Shown here piece after piece: positions 7,845 to 16,400 of a stretch of DNA of 64,000 nucleotides. The notes beneath the pieces are model-generated. The model was not told where the DNA came from. It saw nothing but the letters and a program-made list of their open reading frames with translations, and ran no database searches. This stretch comes from an uncultured Collinsella sp. (GTDB lineage: Bacteria > Actinomycetota > Coriobacteriia > Coriobacteriales > Coriobacteriaceae), in assembly GCA_958445065.1 (NCBI GenBank), contig CAUCQW010000004.1:62001-126000 (forward strand). Direction: 5' to 3'. The translations under genes were made by a program, and so were the position numbers. Within the stretch, counting starts at the first letter, position 1, and each line of letters begins with the position of its first letter.

Positions 7845-8603
7845 CTACGACAGTTCGTGGGCTACTTGGTGCTCGTAGAAGGCCTCGATTACGGCGTTAA
7901 AGTCGCGGGCGAAGTCTTCCATGGTTCCGCGCCAGGTGGCTCGGCTGGGCTTGCCTTGGCCCACATAGGCAGTCTGAATGCCGCAGGCGGGGCTGGGGAA
8001 GTCGCGTTTGGGATCGTTGCCCACCATGAGGACCTCGTGCGGCTCGAGCCCCATCACCTGAAGCTGCTCTAGATAGTAGGTGGCATCGGGCTTGCAGCGG
8101 GTGGTGTTTCCCATGTGCGTGACGAGCTCAAAGGGGGCGTCGGCCAGATCGCCCCAACCCATGCGGCACTCGATGGCCCCCTGCGGAAAGCTGGGGTTGG
8201 TGAAGAGCGCGCAGCGCAGTCCTGCATCCTGTACGGCCTGAAGCGCGGCGTGTGCGCCCGGCATGGCGTGGGCGTTGATGACATCGTCGTTCTTGTACGG
8301 CAGGACTTCGCGGTCGTAGTAGGTAAACGCCTCGTAGATAAGTGGGTCCGAGAGGCAAATGCCGCACCGGCGCTCAACCTCTTCTTGGTAGAACTCCAGA
8401 TTGGTGCGATTATCCGTGCCGCTTCGGCGATTCGCGTTGAGGTCGACCAAGATGGTGCCGAGGCGTGCCATCGTGCCACCGTGGCTGCGGCGACCGATAT
8501 CCGCGAGCATCGACGAGACATCCTTAAAATATCGAAGGATGAATGCATTGAGGTTGATGCTAAGAAGCGTTTCGTCCATATCGAAAACGACTGCTTTGAG
8601 CAC
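7845..8603 (-). CDS. HAD-superfamily hydrolase (subfamily IA-like)
   Basis: 252 aa. Motif I is FDMDETLL at the N-terminus; motif II is seen in LFTNPSFP, and the late motifs as KPDATYY and VGNDPKRDF. The helical insert between motifs I and II fits a C1 cap (phosphoglycolate phosphatase-like). The start is GTG, chosen because AAAGG lies about 7 nt upstream and the HAD motif begins at residue 7. It is convergent with the cysteine desulfidase gene. Substrate unknown. Confidence 0.8.
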   Translation of the reverse strand: MLKAVVFDMDETLLSINLNAFILRYFKDVSSMLADIGRRSHGGTMARLGTILVDLNANRRSGTDNRTNLEFYQEEVERRCGICLSDPLIYEAFTYYDREVLPYKNDDVINAHAMPGAHAALQAVQDAGLRCALFTNPSFPQGAIECRMGWGDLADAPFELVTHMGNTTRCKPDATYYLEQLQVMGLEPHEVLMVGNDPKRDFPSPACGIQTAYVGQGKPSRATWRGTMEDFARDFNAVIEAFYEHQVAHELS

Positions 8604-8919
8604 GCGGGCACCTTTCTCGAAAAATCGTTCCAGAATCGTTGGCTCCGGATACTTTACCCTAAAGGTGTATGGGCAAACTGCTTATCGTCAAGTTGTGGAG
8701 ACAGCTGTCCATAAGATTACGAAAAAGTCTTCACACGAGTAAAAAAACGCAGTTCACGCTTGAAATCGAACCCATTTCCCCGTAACCTATACAAACGTGA
8801 TTGCATAAGCGTCACATTAGTATCTGTCGGCTCCCGAGTGTTCCTAAACGTTGTGTGCTTGTCGCACCCTTCTGTAGGTCCTAGCAATCGGGGCCCCGTA
8901 GTTCGAAAGGGGTCCACCT
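8604..8919. other. Divergent region upstream of rpsA
   Basis: About 316 bp between the divergent HAD gene and rpsA. It contains a candidate rpsA promoter and a leader of about 130 nt. No recognised S1 autoregulatory fold was identified. Confidence 0.4.
8760..8788 (+). promoter_or_regulatory. Candidate rpsA promoter
   Basis: TTGAAA, 17-bp spacer, TAACCT, about 130 bp upstream of the rpsA start. Confidence 0.4.
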
Positions 8920-10086
8920 TTGAGTGAGATTCAGAACTCGTCCATTTTCTCTCTTGACGATGTCAACGAGGAGGAGATGAACAACCTCATCGACGGTACG
9001 ATTACCGACTTTGATGAGGGCGATCTCGTTAACGGCACTGTCGTTAAGATCGAGCATGACGAGGTGCTCGTTGACATCGGATTCAAGTCCGAGGGCGTTA
9101 TCCCGGTCCGCGAGCTGTCCATCCGCAAGGACGCTAACCCTGCAGACATCGTTGCACTCGGTGATCCCATCGAGGCCCTGGTTCTCCAGAAGGAGGACAA
9201 GGACGGTCGTCTGGTCCTGTCCAAGAAGCGTGCCGAGTACGAGCGTGCTTGGAACCGCATCGAGGAGAAGTTCAACTCTGGCGAGAACGTCGAGGGCGAG
9301 GTTATCGAGGTTGTCAAGGGCGGCCTGATCCTCGACATCGGCCTGCGTGGCTTCCTGCCCGCTTCCCTCGTCGACCTCCGTCGCGTCAAGGACCTCACCT
9401 CTTACATGGGCACCCGCATCGAGGCCCGCGTTATCGAGATGGACCGCAACCGCAACAACGTCGTCCTCTCCCGTCGCGTCGTGCTCGAGGAGTCCCGTAA
9501 GGCCGAGCGCTCCGAGATCCTGTCCAAGCTCAAGTCTGGCATGCGTCTCCAGGGCACCGTTTCCTCCATCGTCGACTTCGGCGCCTTCGTCGACCTCGGC
9601 GGTATCGACGGCCTCATCCACATCTCCGAGCTCTCCTGGAACCACGTCAACCATCCTTCCGAGGTTGTCAAGGTCGGCCAGGAGGTCGAGGTCGAGGTTC
9701 TCGACGTCGATCTCAACCGTGAGCGCATCTCCCTGGGTCTCAAGCAGACCACCGAGGATCCGTGGCGCGCACTGGTCAAGAAGTACCCCGTCGGCGCTAT
9801 CGTCGAGGGCACTGTGACCAAGCTTGTCCCGTTCGGCGCTTTCGTCGACCTGGGCGAGGGCATCGAGGGCCTGGTGCACATCTCCGAGATGGCCAACAAG
9901 CACGTCGATCAGCCTTCTCAGGTCACCCATGTGGGCGACAAGGTTCAGGTCAAGGTCATGGAGATCGACCTCGACCGTCGTCGTATCTCCCTGTCCATGA
10001 AGTCCGCTGCTGAGACTCTGGGTGTCGAGATCGAGGTTACCCCGCTGCCTTCCGAGAAGAAGGACGAGGAGACCGACGCCGAGTAA
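8920..10086 (+). CDS. rpsA: 30S ribosomal protein S1
   Basis: 388 aa with four S1 (OB-fold) RNA-binding domains at roughly residues 34-103, 119-184, 205-273 and 290-359; domains 3 and 4 carry the repeated VDFGAFVDLGG and VPFGAFVDLGE motifs. The tail is acidic. S1 helps the 30S subunit bind and unfold mRNA. It is shorter than six-domain proteobacterial S1 but matches the four-domain arrangement of actinobacteria. The start codon is TTG, with GAAAGGGG about 8 nt upstream. Monocistronic, ending in a strong terminator. Confidence 0.95.
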   Translation: MSEIQNSSIFSLDDVNEEEMNNLIDGTITDFDEGDLVNGTVVKIEHDEVLVDIGFKSEGVIPVRELSIRKDANPADIVALGDPIEALVLQKEDKDGRLVLSKKRAEYERAWNRIEEKFNSGENVEGEVIEVVKGGLILDIGLRGFLPASLVDLRRVKDLTSYMGTRIEARVIEMDRNRNNVVLSRRVVLEESRKAERSEILSKLKSGMRLQGTVSSIVDFGAFVDLGGIDGLIHISELSWNHVNHPSEVVKVGQEVEVEVLDVDLNRERISLGLKQTTEDPWRALVKKYPVGAIVEGTVTKLVPFGAFVDLGEGIEGLVHISEMANKHVDQPSQVTHVGDKVQVKVMEIDLDRRRISLSMKSAAETLGVEIEVTPLPSEKKDEETDAE

Positions 10087-10110
10087 ATCGGTTTGACGAT
10101 CACTTGTTTT

Positions 10111-10146
10111 AAGGGACCCGTCCGCAATGGACGGGTCCCTTTTTGC
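10111..10146 (+). terminator. Terminator after rpsA
   Basis: 13-bp stem (AAGGGACCCGTCC and complement) followed by a T run. Confidence 0.9.
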
Positions 10147-10410
10147 ATTTGGTGCCGAGATGCATGATGCTGCCCATGCTATCCACAAGCTATTTGGTTG
10201 TCGGTGCATGAAAAAATGCCGACATCCCGCCTCGGGGAGGAGACGGGAACACACCGAGTAGACGGAGGGGTGTGGAGCGCGGTCGCGTCTCGACTGACGA
10301 CGTTGCCCATCGACAGGACCATTGTAGCGCATGGCGGTTCTTGGTTTATCGTGTCGAGCGTTTGCGTTGTGCCATTGCCTGCGGCAACGGTGTGTTACAC
10401 TCTTGCACTG
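10147..10410. other. Intergenic region rpsA-rnpB
   Basis: No credible gene. Contains a short hairpin (TGTCGG / CCGACA, about 10199-10224) and, at its right end, a -10-like TACACT (10396-10401) placed for transcription of the RNase P RNA. Confidence 0.4.
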
Positions 10411-10770
10411 CTGAGTGGGCCAGACGGTCGCGCGATGTGCTGCTTGCAGTACGCGTGAGGAAAGTCCGGGCTCCAGAGGGCGGGATGCCGGCTAACGGCC
10501 GGGCGGAGTGATCCGACGGAAAGCGCCGCAGAAAAGAAGACTCCCACCTGCGCCGCAAGGCGTAAAGGGAAAAGCTGAAACGGTGGTGTAAGAGACCACC
10601 AGCGTCGTGGCAACACGGCGGCTTGGCAAGCCCCATCCGGAGCAAGCGCGAATAGGAACGCTATGGGCCGGCCCGGTCCGCGTTCGGGTAGCGTGCGTGG
10701 AGCTGCACGGTAACGTGCAGACAAGATAAATGACCGTTCACGACAGAACCCGGCTTATAGGCCCACTTGG
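10411..10770 (+). ncRNA. rnpB: RNase P RNA component (type A)
   Basis: The catalytic RNA that matures the 5' ends of tRNAs. Recognised by the universally conserved 5' block GAGGAAAGTCCGGGCTCC (from about 10457) and 3' block ACAGAACCCGGCTTATAG (about 10743-10760). The outer P1 helix pairs GTGGGC at 10415-10420 with GCCCAC at 10761-10766. The length of about 360 nt fits a bacterial type A RNA. Exact ends are estimated from the P1 helix. Confidence 0.96.
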
Positions 10771-10780
10771 CAACTATGTT

Positions 10781-10893
10781 GACGCTGCGAACCCGTCAGC
10801 GCGGCAATCTGCCTTACAAGCCTTCGGGCATGCCCATAAGGTCAATGCCCTCGTCTTTCAAGGCACCTTGCTCGCGCTGACGGGTTCTCGCTG
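10781..10893 (+). ncRNA. Structured RNA element A, copy 2
   Basis: Same architecture as copy 1 but with a different, fully compensated outer helix: 15 perfect pairs between 10789-10803 and 10873-10887. The inner parts match: TGCCTT/AAGGCA, internal loop ACAAGCCTTC opposite TCGTCTTTC, and apical GGGCAT/ATGCCC. The flanks GACGCTGC and TCGCTG are also kept. It begins about 10 nt after the 3' end of the RNase P RNA, so it may lie on the same primary transcript. Confidence 0.7.
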
Positions 10894-10999
10894 TTGGTGA
10901 CGGCATTATTGGCGTTTCCGTTCTTGTCGGCGAGGACAACGGTTCTGTCTTTGCCGTATTATTGAGGCTGTTTGTTGCTTTGCTTGTTGTTGAGGGGCT

Positions 11000-11638
11000 T
11001 TGTTGGACAGCTATTTTACTCTGCAATCGAATATTGAGGCTTCGGGCGAGTTTGTGGACCGCAAGAGCCGTTTTATTGCCCAACTGGTCCATATTGAGTC
11101 CGAGGATGAGGCGAATGCCTTTATCGAGATGGTTCGCAAGCGTCATTACGACGCTCGACACAATGTTCCCGCGTGGATTTTAGTCGATGGACGCGAGCGC
11201 CAGAGCGATGATGGTGAGCCGAGCCGCACGAGCGGTATGCCGACGCTCGAGGTGTTGCGTGGCGCGGAACTCAAAAATGTTTGCTGCGTAGTGACGCGCT
11301 ATTTTGGTGGCACGCTGTTAGGGCCCGGTGGCTTGGTGCGCGCCTATACCGCGGCGACGCAGGCGGCGGTGGCCGCGGCTCAGGAGGCCGGACAGATCGT
11401 TGAGATGACGAGCGTTGTGCCCGTTGATGTTCATGTGGCCTATCCGCAATACGAACAGGTGCTTCGCCTGGCGCAGGATTCGGGCGCCAAGGTTTCGGAT
11501 ACCGATTACGCGGATGCCGTGACGATTCATTTGGTGTTTAAGGCGGGGGAGCAGGAGCCGTTTTGCGCTAAGATGCGCGAGCTTATGGCGGGGCGCGAGG
11601 AGATTGAGGTCGGCGCCCCCGAATTTGCCGAGTTCTAA
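11000..11638 (+). CDS. yigZ: IMPACT/YigZ-family protein
   Basis: 212 aa, the usual length for bacterial YigZ (UPF0029 N-terminal domain plus a ferredoxin-like C-terminal domain). Hallmarks: FVDRKSRFIAQL near the N-terminus, DDGEPSRTSGMP, and VTRYFGGTLLGPGGLVRAY. The family includes eukaryotic IMPACT, a translation regulator, and bacterial members are thought to act in nucleic-acid or translation biology; the biochemical role is not settled. The start is one of two adjacent TTG codons (11000 or 11003); GAGGGG at 10992-10997 fits 11003 slightly better. Confidence 0.88.
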   Translation: MLDSYFTLQSNIEASGEFVDRKSRFIAQLVHIESEDEANAFIEMVRKRHYDARHNVPAWILVDGRERQSDDGEPSRTSGMPTLEVLRGAELKNVCCVVTRYFGGTLLGPGGLVRAYTAATQAAVAAAQEAGQIVEMTSVVPVDVHVAYPQYEQVLRLAQDSGAKVSDTDYADAVTIHLVFKAGEQEPFCAKMRELMAGREEIEVGAPEFAEF

Positions 11639-11708
11639 CGGCGACGGCCAGCGTACTTTTGGATGGATCCCAAGCGCACGCCGGCCTTTGTTTTTCCGTT
11701 GCTGCCGT

Positions 11709-12155
11709 TTACTCGGCGAGCTGCTTTAGCACATCGCAGGCGATCGCGACGGCATCGTCGATGCAGCCAGGGCAGCTGCGGAGCGGACCCTTGTCCGATC
11801 CGATGCCCTTGAGCGTGCCGCAGACGGTCGTCGTGTTCTTCTCGCCAAATCGCTTGGCAATCTCGCGCGACAGCTTGTAGGTCTGGCCCTTGGTCTTGGG
11901 GTTTTCCATGCCGTCGCTCATCACAAAGCCCATGATGGCCACGGCGCCCGAGATGGCACCGCAGGTTTCGGTCATGCCGCCCATGCCGGCGCCAAAGCCC
12001 TCGGTGAGGGTAAAGGCGGTCTGGGGGTCGAGCCCGACGGCAGGTGCGAGCGTGCAGGCGACGGCCTGGGCGCAGTTAAAGCCACGGGCGTGGTATTCGG
12101 CAGCCTGAGCCTGACAGGCGGTGATGTCGAGCTGGGCCGTATCGATTTGCTTCAT
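11709..12155 (-). CDS. C_GCAxxG_C_C family protein
   Basis: 148 aa. Carries the family pattern: FNCAQAV, the GFGAGMGGMTETCGAISGAV block, a VCGTLKG cysteine and a C-terminal CPGCIDDAV pair. These spaced cysteines suggest a metal or Fe-S site; family members often appear near redox enzymes, but no biochemical function is established. The start at 12155 is set by AAGGAGA about 6 nt upstream; an in-frame upstream ATG would add 36 residues without family character. Convergent with the IMPACT-family gene. Confidence 0.82.
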   Translation of the reverse strand: MKQIDTAQLDITACQAQAAEYHARGFNCAQAVACTLAPAVGLDPQTAFTLTEGFGAGMGGMTETCGAISGAVAIMGFVMSDGMENPKTKGQTYKLSREIAKRFGEKNTTTVCGTLKGIGSDKGPLRSCPGCIDDAVAIACDVLKQLAE

Positions 12156-12318
12156 CGTTGTCTCCTTGGTCACGGTGTACCTGCCTATGGTACCCGTGAC
12201 GGGGCATGCAATCATCGAGAGCTTCATGTATGCCTCGTTTTTATCTATCGAACAAATGCCCAAGGCTTGAGATAAATACCCCTGATCAATTTGTCCCTTA
12301 ACCTACCTTGGGGATGGG

Positions 12319-12347
12319 TTGAGAGGGGTGCAGGGTAGCGGTATTGT
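12319..12347 (+). promoter_or_regulatory. Probable promoter of the PLP sulfhydrylase gene
   Basis: TTGAGA, 17-bp spacer, TATTGT, about 40 bp before the ATG at 12387. The short leader leaves no room for a SAM riboswitch. Confidence 0.5.
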
Positions 12348-12386
12348 GAACCGAATAAAACTAAAACCCAGGCAAGGGAGCTAGAT

Positions 12387-13670
12387 ATGAGCGAGCAGAC
12401 CATCGGTACTACATGTGTCCAGGGCGGCTATCACCCGGGAGATGCCGAGCCGCGCCAGGTGCCCATCTACCAGTCCACCACGTGGAAATACGACACGTCC
12501 GAGCACATGGGCAAGCTGTTTGACCTAGAGGAGTCGGGCTACTTCTACAGCCGTCTGCAGAACCCCACGTGCGATCTGGTTGCCGCCAAGATCTGCGAGA
12601 TGGAGGGAGGCACTGCCGCGATGCTCACGAGCTCGGGCATGGCTGCGAATTTCCTCGCGATCTTTAACGTGGCCGGTGCCGGCGATCATGTGGTCGCGAG
12701 TTCTGCCATTTACGGCGGTACGTATAACCTGCTCGCCCACACCATGGGCCGCATGGGCGTGACCTGCACGTTCGTCGCCCCCGACTGCACTGATGAGGAG
12801 CTCGAGGCAGCCTTTGAGCCCAATACCAAGCTCGTCTTTGGCGAGACGATCGCCAATCCCGCCCTCGCCGTGCTCGATATTGAGCGCTTTGCCAAGGCCG
12901 CGCACGACCACGGCGTGCCGCTGATGGTCGACAACACCTTCCCGACGCCCGTGATGTGCCGTCCCTTTGAGTGGGGCGCCGACATCGTTACGCACTCCAC
13001 CACCAAGTACATGGATGGACATGCTGCCTACCTGGGCGGCGTGATCGTTGACCACGGCCAGTTTGACTGGATGGCCCATGCGGATAAGTTCCCGGGTCTC
13101 ACCACGCCCGACGAGAGCTACCACGGCGTGACGTATGCCAAGAAGTTCGGTCGCGAGGGCGCCTTCATTACCAAGGCCACCGCGCAGCTCATGCGCGACC
13201 TCGGCCCCATGCAGAACCCGCAGGCGGCCTTCTTCCTGAACAGCTCGCTCGAGAGCCTGCATGTGCGCATGCCGCGTCATTGTGAGAACGGCCTGGCCGT
13301 TGCCAAGTTCCTGCAGAGTCATCCCAAGGTACGCTTCGTGAGCTATCCGGGCCTAGAGGGCGATAAGTACTATGACATCGCTCAGAAGTACATGCCCAAC
13401 GGTACCTGCGGCGTTGTGAGCTTTGGCTTTAACGGTGGTCGCGCGGCGGCTGAGACCTTTATGAAGAGCCTTAAGCTCGCCCAGATCGCCACGCATGTGG
13501 CCGACGCCCGCACTTGCTGCCTGCATCCCGCTAATGCCACGCACCGCCAGATGAACGATGAGGAGCTCATCGCCTGTGGCATCTCCGCCGATATGGTACG
13601 CCTGTCGTGCGGCCTCGAGGACACGGCCGACTTGATTGCCGACCTTGAGCAGGCACTCGAGCAGTGCTAG
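12387..13670 (+). CDS. O-acetylhomoserine sulfhydrylase / Cys-Met metabolism PLP enzyme
   Basis: 427-aa PLP-dependent lyase of the Cys/Met metabolism family. The Schiff-base Lys is in HSTTKYMDGH; other blocks are YSRLQNPT, SSGMAAN and VDNTFPTP. The sequence type is usually annotated O-acetylhomoserine aminocarboxypropyltransferase, making homocysteine from O-acetylhomoserine and sulfide; methionine gamma-lyase is a close alternative that the motifs alone do not exclude. AAGGGAG precedes the ATG by about 8 nt. Stands alone between its own promoter and a strong terminator. Confidence 0.85.
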   Translation: MSEQTIGTTCVQGGYHPGDAEPRQVPIYQSTTWKYDTSEHMGKLFDLEESGYFYSRLQNPTCDLVAAKICEMEGGTAAMLTSSGMAANFLAIFNVAGAGDHVVASSAIYGGTYNLLAHTMGRMGVTCTFVAPDCTDEELEAAFEPNTKLVFGETIANPALAVLDIERFAKAAHDHGVPLMVDNTFPTPVMCRPFEWGADIVTHSTTKYMDGHAAYLGGVIVDHGQFDWMAHADKFPGLTTPDESYHGVTYAKKFGREGAFITKATAQLMRDLGPMQNPQAAFFLNSSLESLHVRMPRHCENGLAVAKFLQSHPKVRFVSYPGLEGDKYYDIAQKYMPNGTCGVVSFGFNGGRAAAETFMKSLKLAQIATHVADARTCCLHPANATHRQMNDEELIACGISADMVRLSCGLEDTADLIADLEQALEQC

Positions 13671-13739
13671 GCTAGCGTTCGCATAAGGCGCCGATGCTGG
13701 CAGAAAGCTTCGGCGACCTTTCGTTCCGATTCCGTAGGC

Positions 13740-13785
13740 GGGGCCCCAATCGCGGCTGTTTGCTGGCGATTGGGGCCCCGTTTTT
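13740..13785 (+). terminator. Terminator after the PLP sulfhydrylase
   Basis: Perfect 14-bp stem (GGGGCCCCAATCGC and complement), 12-nt loop, then GTTTTTG. Confidence 0.92.
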
Positions 13786-13811
13786 GCCTTGCGCCACTCG
13801 AAAGGATGGAT

Positions 13812-15116
13812 ATGGAGAAAACCGCAGAGCAGCTGCGCCGCGAGCACATTGCCCTTGAGGGCGACACCCATGGCAAGAACAAATGGGCGATTCTGTTTAC
13901 CGTGCTCATCATGACGTTTATGTCGTGTCTGGATTCGACCGTCGTGACCGTGGCGTTGCCCGTGATGCAAAAGGAGCTGGGCGTGGGCCTCGACCGCATC
14001 CAGCTGGTGAGCTCGGTGTACCTGCTTGCGACATGCGTGGCTATGCTGCCGTTTGGCCGCTTGGGCGACGTGCGCGGCAAGGTGGGCGTATTCCAGCTGG
14101 GCGTAATCGTTTTTACGGCCGGCTCGCTGCTTTGCGGCCTTTCGGGTTCGCTCGAGGTTCTTATCCTGGCACGCATTGTTCAGGGCGTCGGTTGCGCGGC
14201 GGCCATGGCTAACAACATGGGCATCATCACCGAGTCGTTTCCGGCGCGCGAGCGCGGTCGTGCCATGGGTATTCTCGCGACCTTTGTGGCCCTCGGCATG
14301 ATGTGTGGCCCCGTGCTCGGCGGCATGCTGGTGGCAAGCTTTCCCTGGGAGAGTATCTTCCTCATCAACCTGCCTATTGGCGTGATCTCGTTTATCGTGG
14401 GGCTCTACACACTGCCGCATGTTTGGCCAGAGGTCGGCGAACGCCCCATGCCCCTTGCCGAGGCCGCTCGTCGCTGCTTTGCAAATTCGGCCTTCACCAT
14501 CAACCTTGCCTGCATGCTCATTGTGTTCGTTGGTATTGGCGCATCCGAGTTTATCCTGCCGTTCTATTTTCAGGACGCCCACGGCTTTGGTTCCGACATT
14601 TCCGGATTGCTCTTTTTGGCGCTGCCGATGGTGAATGCCTTTATCGGTCCGCTATCGGGTACGGTTTCGGACCGTGTTGGATGCGAGGGCCCCACGGCGG
14701 TCGGCCTGGGCGTGTACGTGTGCGGTCTTTTTGCGGTAAGCACGCTCGACGAGCACTCTTCTATCCCCGTGATCGTGTGCTGCGTCGCGTTTATGTCGTG
14801 CGGTACGTCGATTTTCCAGAGCCCCAACAACTCGTTGTATATGGGCTCGGCCCCGCGCGAAGCACTCGGCTTTGCGGGCAGCTTGGGCAGTTTGGCACGC
14901 TATGCCGGCATGGCACTCGGCATTACGGTGGCGTCGAATATCCTGTATGGGCAGATGAGCGTGGCGATGGGCGAGGCCGTGACCAGTTTTGTTGCAGGCC
15001 GTCCGGATGTATTCCTATTCGGCTTTCGCTCGGTGTTCTACGTGCTCATGGTTGTGGCCGCCGTGGGCTTTGCGCTTGCCATGGTGCGTTTGGTGAAGAT
15101 GCGCGCCCGCCATTAG
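13812..15116 (+). CDS. MFS transporter, DHA2 (EmrB/QacA-like) family
   Basis: 434-aa polytopic membrane protein with roughly 12 or more hydrophobic segments. LDSTVVTVALPVMQKELG in the first helix and the loop motif GRLGDVRGK are typical of the drug:H+ antiporter-2 group. Motif C-like glycines occur in VALGMMCGPVLGGML. Likely a proton-driven exporter of an unknown small molecule. The ATG at 13812 is preferred over 13806 because AAAGGA sits about 5 nt upstream. No regulator or membrane-fusion partner is adjacent. Confidence 0.85.
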   Translation: MEKTAEQLRREHIALEGDTHGKNKWAILFTVLIMTFMSCLDSTVVTVALPVMQKELGVGLDRIQLVSSVYLLATCVAMLPFGRLGDVRGKVGVFQLGVIVFTAGSLLCGLSGSLEVLILARIVQGVGCAAAMANNMGIITESFPARERGRAMGILATFVALGMMCGPVLGGMLVASFPWESIFLINLPIGVISFIVGLYTLPHVWPEVGERPMPLAEAARRCFANSAFTINLACMLIVFVGIGASEFILPFYFQDAHGFGSDISGLLFLALPMVNAFIGPLSGTVSDRVGCEGPTAVGLGVYVCGLFAVSTLDEHSSIPVIVCCVAFMSCGTSIFQSPNNSLYMGSAPREALGFAGSLGSLARYAGMALGITVASNILYGQMSVAMGEAVTSFVAGRPDVFLFGFRSVFYVLMVVAAVGFALAMVRLVKMRARH

Positions 15117-15273
15117 CGTGTTGGGAGGCTGCCTGCCACGATTCGCGCCGTCCCAAAAAGACTGGTTTGTGGTGCGATGCGGCTTGTGGGGCGGGCGGGG
15201 GTCGGTCCGTGGTAGACTATCGAACAACGTTTATTAATCGCGCGGTATCGTTGCCGCGAGAAGGGGTTGCGCC

Positions 15274-15852
15274 ATGCAGGAGCTTGAGGATCGTATTCGC
15301 CATGACGGCATCGTAAAGGCCGGTAACGTCCTTAAGGTCGATGCCTTCCTCAACCACCAATGCGACGTTGAGCTGTTCGACCACATGGGCGCCGAGTGGG
15401 CCCGTCTGTTCGAGGGTGTCGAGATCAACAAGATCCTGACGATCGAGGCTTCGGGCATTGGCATGGCTTGCATTGCAGCCCAGCATTTTGGCGGCGTGCC
15501 GGTGGTCTTTGCCAAGAAGGCGCAGTCCATCAACCTCGACGGCGAGCAGTATGCCACGACCATCTACTCCTTTACCAAGCAGAAGGAGTACCCGGTCATC
15601 GTCGGCAAGCGTTTCCTGTCCGAGGGCGACAAGGTCCTGATCATCGACGACTTTTTGGCCAACGGCTGCGCGCTCGAGGGTCTTATCAAGATCTGCGAGG
15701 CTGCAGGTGCCGAGGTATCCGGCATTGGCATTGCGGTGGAGAAGGGCTTCCAGGGCGGTGGCGATAAGCTCCGCGAGCGTGGCTTCCGCGTTGAAAGCCT
15801 AGCCCGTATCGCCGATATGGACTGCGATACCGGCGAGATCACCTTCGCCTAA
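15274..15852 (+). CDS. xpt: Xanthine phosphoribosyltransferase
   Basis: 192 aa. Transfers ribose phosphate from PRPP to xanthine in purine salvage. The PRPP-binding loop is [11 protein letters not shown] (near residues 123-133); [15 protein letters not shown] and [11 protein letters not shown] are Xpt family blocks. No pbuX permease follows, and no purine-riboswitch fold was seen in the roughly 155 bp upstream. Monocistronic with a strong terminator. Confidence 0.93.
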   Translation: MQELEDRIRHDGIVKAGNVLKVDAFLNHQCDVELFDHMGAEWARLFEGVEINKILTIEASGIGMACIAAQHFGGVPVVFAKKAQSINLDGEQYATTIYSFTKQKEYPVIVGKRFLSEGDKVLIIDDFLANGCALEGLIKICEAAGAEVSGIGIAVEKGFQGGGDKLRERGFRVESLARIADMDCDTGEITFA

Positions 15853-15880
15853 GCGCGCAACACAAGCGATTGGTATGCGA

Positions 15881-15916
15881 TGTGACAAAGGGACTTTCCC
15901 TTTGTCACATTTTTTA
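15881..15916 (+). terminator. Terminator after xpt
   Basis: 13-bp perfect stem (TGTGACAAAGGGA and complement), 3-nt loop, followed by TTTTTT. Confidence 0.95.
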
Positions 15917-15933
15917 TGAGGGGAGGTGTTGAT

Positions 15934-16314
15934 ATGGATGAGAACAAGATGGGATGGCGCGAGTATGCGCGCTATGCCGAGATGTCGGTCGAGGAGTTGG
16001 CGCGCGATTGCGAGGTGCAGGTGTTTCGCGCGACAGGTCCGGGCGGACAGGGCGTGAACACGACGGACTCGGCGGTGCGCATGAAACATGGGCCCACGGG
16101 GATTGTCGTGACGGCGCGTGAGAGCCGCAGCCAGTTTCAGAATCGCGCGAGCTGCCTGCGTAAGCTGCGCGCTGAGCTTGAGCGTCGCGGGCGTCCACCG
16201 CGTCGACGCGTAAAGACCAAGGTGCCTCAGCGCTCTCGCCAGCGCAGGCTTAATGACAAGCACTTCAACGCCATTAAAAAGGCCAACCGTCGCAAACCGG
16301 GCAGCGACGAATAG
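15934..16314 (+). CDS. Peptide chain release factor-like protein (GGQ, ArfB/PrfH type)
   Basis: 126 aa with the peptidyl-tRNA hydrolysis motif in [15 protein letters not shown] (near residues 34-48) and a strongly basic tail ([19 protein letters not shown]). It lacks the codon-recognition domains of RF1/RF2, so a ribosome-rescue role like ArfB, or another codon-independent hydrolase, is likely. The ATG at 15934 is chosen because GGGGAGG is 7 nt upstream; an earlier in-frame ATG at 15916 falls in the T-tract of the xpt terminator. Confidence 0.85.
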   Translation: MDENKMGWREYARYAEMSVEELARDCEVQVFRATGPGGQGVNTTDSAVRMKHGPTGIVVTARESRSQFQNRASCLRKLRAELERRGRPPRRRVKTKVPQRSRQRRLNDKHFNAIKKANRRKPGSDE

Positions 16315-16322
16315 CCTCCTCA

Positions 16323-16393
16323 TAAGTTGCGGTGAAATAGGGACTGTTTTGCGGCTTTTGCTGCATAAACAGTCCCTATTTCACCGCAACTTA
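16323..16393. repeat. Palindromic repeat B, copy 1
   Basis: 27-bp perfect inverted repeat (16323-16349 with 16367-16393) around a 17-nt loop, starting TAAGTTGCGGTGAAATAGGG. Lies between a + gene and the convergent minus-strand lipid kinase. Three relatives at 33425, 34705 and 57182 share the outer GTTGCGGTGAAAT arm while the inner arms differ but still pair. Confidence 0.9.
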
Positions 16394-16400
16394 GGTGGGG

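Noticed and set aside
10198-10511. Short + strand open frames overlapping the rnpB start
   Set aside because: They run into the RNase P RNA and have no ribosome binding site or coding signature.
12264-12386. SAM riboswitch ahead of the PLP sulfhydrylase
   Set aside because: The probable promoter leaves only about 40 nt of leader, and no SAM-aptamer pattern was seen.
15274-15852. Purine riboswitch ahead of xpt
   Set aside because: The upstream region of about 155 bp shows no recognisable purine-aptamer core or terminator/antiterminator pair.
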